From positions 1 through 64,000 of the forward strand of contig NZ_JAIQDG010000032.1 of the NCBI RefSeq assembly GCF_020037125.1: 64,000 bases of DNA. The letters run 5' to 3'. Made by a program: the position numbers and the translations under genes. Each line of letters starts with the position of its first letter. Position 1 is the first letter of the stretch. The stretch is from Myxococcus sp. RHSTA-1-4 (GTDB lineage Bacteria; Myxococcota; Myxococcia; Myxococcales; Myxococcaceae). Of this stretch, positions 62,226-64,000 are shown one piece after another. The notes below the pieces were generated by a model that did not search any database, had not been told where the DNA came from, and was given only the letters and a program-made list of their open reading frames with translations.

Positions 62226-64000
62226 ATGAAGGTGGTGCTTCGTTTCGGTGCACTGGCGGTGGGCGTCGCGCTCGCGGCCGGTGGGGTGGGAGAGGCGGCG
62301 GAACCGCCGGCCCGCAAGGCGGTGAAGAAGCCCGCCGCGGCGTCGGCGTCGAAGACCTCCGGGGCGGCGGAGAAGGGCAGGGCCTCGAAGAAGAAGGAGG
62401 AGGCAAAGGCGCCCCCTCCCGGTGTGGCTCCGGAGGACGTGCGCAGCGGGCCCGCGCGGGTGAAGCCCGCCACGGCGAAGTTCGCGGACATCCCCCGCAT
62501 CGCGGACTCGAAGAAGGACGCGCTGGCGGACAAGAAGCGCGACGAGGCCATCGAGGCCCTCAAGCGGCTCGTCTCCAAGCTGCATGACGACAACCCCCAG
62601 AAGGCGGAGATGCTCAGCCGCCTGTCGGAGCTGTACTGGGAGAAGTCCAAGTACCTCTACCAGCTGGAGATGGGCCGCTTCCTCGCCGCGGAGAAGCAGT
62701 ACGACGCCGCCGTGGCGCGAGGCGAGAAGGCGGAGGAGCCGAAGCAGGACCACCGCGAGAGCGAGCGCTACCGCGCGGAGACGATGGCCATCTACGAGGA
62801 CCTCCTCCGCGCCTACCCGAAGTACCCGCGGCGCGACGAGATTCTCTTCTCCGTGGGGTACAACCTCTACGAGCTGGGGCGCCGTGACGCCGCCGTGGCC
62901 CGCTACGAGGAGCTGATCCGCGACTTCCCGAAGTCCGAGTTCGTGCCGGACGCGTACATCCAGCTCGGCAACCACTACTTCGAGAACAACAAGCTCGTCC
63001 CCGCCAAGGAGAACTACGAGAAGGCGCGCGCCACCGGCGTGCCGAAGATCTACGCGTACGCCGTCTACAAGCTGTCCTGGTGCGACTACAACACCGGTGA
63101 CTACGAGGAGGGCCTCGAGAAGCTCCACGAGGTGGTGGACTACGCCGCGAAGCAGCAGGAGCTGGGCGACCTGCGCACCGAGGCGCTCAATGACCTGACC
63201 GTCTTCTACGTGCAGCTCGACCAGCCGAAGCAGGCCATCGCCTACTTCAAGGAGAAGGCGCCCGCGAAGCGCGTGGGCCGGCTGATCGCCAAGACGGCCG
63301 CGGGCCTGGTGGACGCGGGCCACTTCGACAGCGCCATCCTCACGTACCGCACGCTCGTGGACGACGAGCCCCTGGGCGACAACGCGCCCGAGTACCAGCA
63401 GGCCATCGTCCGCGCCTACGAGGGGCTCCGCCAGCGCCAGCAGGTCCGCAAGGAGATGAAGCGGATGGTGGACCTGTATAGCCCCGGCGGCGAGTGGTGG
63501 AAGGCCAACGAGGGCCAGGCCCCCGTCCTGCGCAATGCCTTCAACGTCACCGAAGAGGCGATGCGGGTGATGGTGACGGAGTACCACCAGGAAGCGCAGA
63601 AGACGCGTCAGGTGGAGACCTACCGGCTCGCGCGCGACATCTACAAGCAGTACGTGGACGCGTTCGCCTCCAGCGGCAACCCGGACTTCGTCGCGGACTC
63701 GGCCTTCAACCTGCGCTTCTTCTACGCCGAAATCCTCTGGGCCCTGGAGGAGTGGCAGGCCGCCGCGGCCGAGTACGACGCGGTGGTGGCCTTCAAGATT
63801 CCGGACCGCGACTCGGCCCGGGAGGTCTCCAACGAGAGCTACCGCAAGAGCGCCGCGTACAACGCCATCCTCGCCTACGACAAGCTGGTGAAGATTGAAC
63901 GCGGCCAGCTCGCGAAGAGCGACCTCAAGGACGGGCAGAAGGTCGACGAGAAGAAGGACAAGGGCGACGTCGCGAGGCAGAAGATCGTCAAGCGCGACGC
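62226..64000 (+). CDS. Large TPR-repeat periplasmic protein, 3' end off the right edge
   Basis: This is a partial gene with 591 codons visible. The ATG at 62226 follows AGGAG (five bases spacing). The N-terminus is a signal peptide (MKVVLRFGALAVGVALAAGG), followed by a Lys/Ala-rich linker (about 25-75). From about 80 on there are many TPR units (LSELYWEKSKYLYQLE, SVGYNLYELGRRDAAVARYEELIRDFPKS, IQLGNHYFENNKLVPAKENYEKA, YAVYKLSWCDYNTGDYEEGLEKL). Such long TPR proteins occur with myxobacterial gliding machinery (AglT/AgmK/GltE type) and other envelope complexes; which applies cannot be settled without the rest of the gene and its neighbours. Confidence 0.85.
   Translation, partial: MKVVLRFGALAVGVALAAGGVGEAAEPPARKAVKKPAAASASKTSGAAEKGRASKKKEEAKAPPPGVAPEDVRSGPARVKPATAKFADIPRIADSKKDALADKKRDEAIEALKRLVSKLHDDNPQKAEMLSRLSELYWEKSKYLYQLEMGRFLAAEKQYDAAVARGEKAEEPKQDHRESERYRAETMAIYEDLLRAYPKYPRRDEILFSVGYNLYELGRRDAAVARYEELIRDFPKSEFVPDAYIQLGNHYFENNKLVPAKENYEKARATGVPKIYAYAVYKLSWCDYNTGDYEEGLEKLHEVVDYAAKQQELGDLRTEALNDLTVFYVQLDQPKQAIAYFKEKAPAKRVGRLIAKTAAGLVDAGHFDSAILTYRTLVDDEPLGDNAPEYQQAIVRAYEGLRQRQQVRKEMKRMVDLYSPGGEWWKANEGQAPVLRNAFNVTEEAMRVMVTEYHQEAQKTRQVETYRLARDIYKQYVDAFASSGNPDFVADSAFNLRFFYAEILWALEEWQAAAAEYDAVVAFKIPDRDSAREVSNESYRKSAAYNAILAYDKLVKIERGQLAKSDLKDGQKVDEKKDKGDVARQKIVKRD

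Noticed and set aside
58567..64000. Assignment of these genes as gltA, gltB and gltC.
   Set aside because: The layout is similar in kind but I cannot confirm sizes, order or sequence identity from memory, so no symbols are given.

Overview
The window is high-GC DNA (about 70% by eye) with dense, often overlapping genes on both strands. It looks like a myxobacterium of the Myxococcaceae (Myxococcus, Corallococcus or Pyxidicoccus type). The reasons are a hybrid NRPS/PKS locus, many lipoproteins, paired myxobacterial-type outer-membrane beta-barrels beside large TPR proteins, a MinD-like ATPase next to a J-domain/RodZ-like HTH fusion, and promoters carrying TAGACT-like -10 elements. I cannot fix the species from sequence alone.

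Region 1 (1-23728, all minus strand) is a lipopeptide-type hybrid assembly line, read from right to left. It encodes a degenerate condensation domain fused to a luciferase-like monooxygenase (23728-21110), a fatty acyl-AMP ligase-ACP-condensation protein (20855-17310), an Fe(II)/2-oxoglutarate dioxygenase (17313-16258), a C-A-PCP module (16202-12954), a KS-AT-KR-DH-carrier-epimerase-like PKS (12957-6166), and a C-A-PCP-E-C-A... NRPS that runs off the left edge (6144-1). Four junctions are 4-nt overlaps or gaps of at most 55 nt, so these genes look co-transcribed. The inferred path is activation of a fatty acid, acylation of a first amino acid (A-domain code resembling Glu), one malonate extension with ketoreduction and dehydration, addition of Ser with epimerisation to D-Ser, and at least one more residue. 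Three condensation-superfamily domains have lost active-site residues, which is the most unusual aspect of the locus.

Region 2 (23846-26261, minus) is a lower-GC patch with three lipoproteins, two of them related to each other and one carrying a complete JAMM metalloprotease motif, followed by a zinc-ribbon protein. Region 3 (26407-34670) holds a TIG-like protein, a membrane sensor histidine kinase, a TPR/SLT lytic transglycosylase, a cold-shock protein with a clear terminator, selA with a 13-G tract, and an HNH endonuclease gene overlapping selA.

Region 4 (34838-43829) contains a lipoprotein made of tandem six-cysteine knottin-like units, the MinD-like ATPase and J-like/HTH pair, a small conserved protein, an RluD-type pseudouridine synthase, and a two-gene minus-strand unit (HD-domain and HEAT-repeat proteins) sharing an N-terminal domain. 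Region 5 (44011-53827) has a Bor-like lipoprotein, an OPT transporter with a large extramembrane insertion, a sigma-32-type sigma factor, the MoxR/DUF58/transglutaminase operon, a STAS protein and a small lytic transglycosylase.

Region 6 (54080-64000, plus) contains a tiny membrane protein overlapping a zinc-ribbon gene, a HupE/UreJ-like protein, two unrecognised helical proteins, an isolated rplC with a good promoter, and an outer-membrane set of two beta-barrels and two TPR proteins, the last cut by the right edge. I saw no tRNA, rRNA, insertion sequence or CRISPR array.
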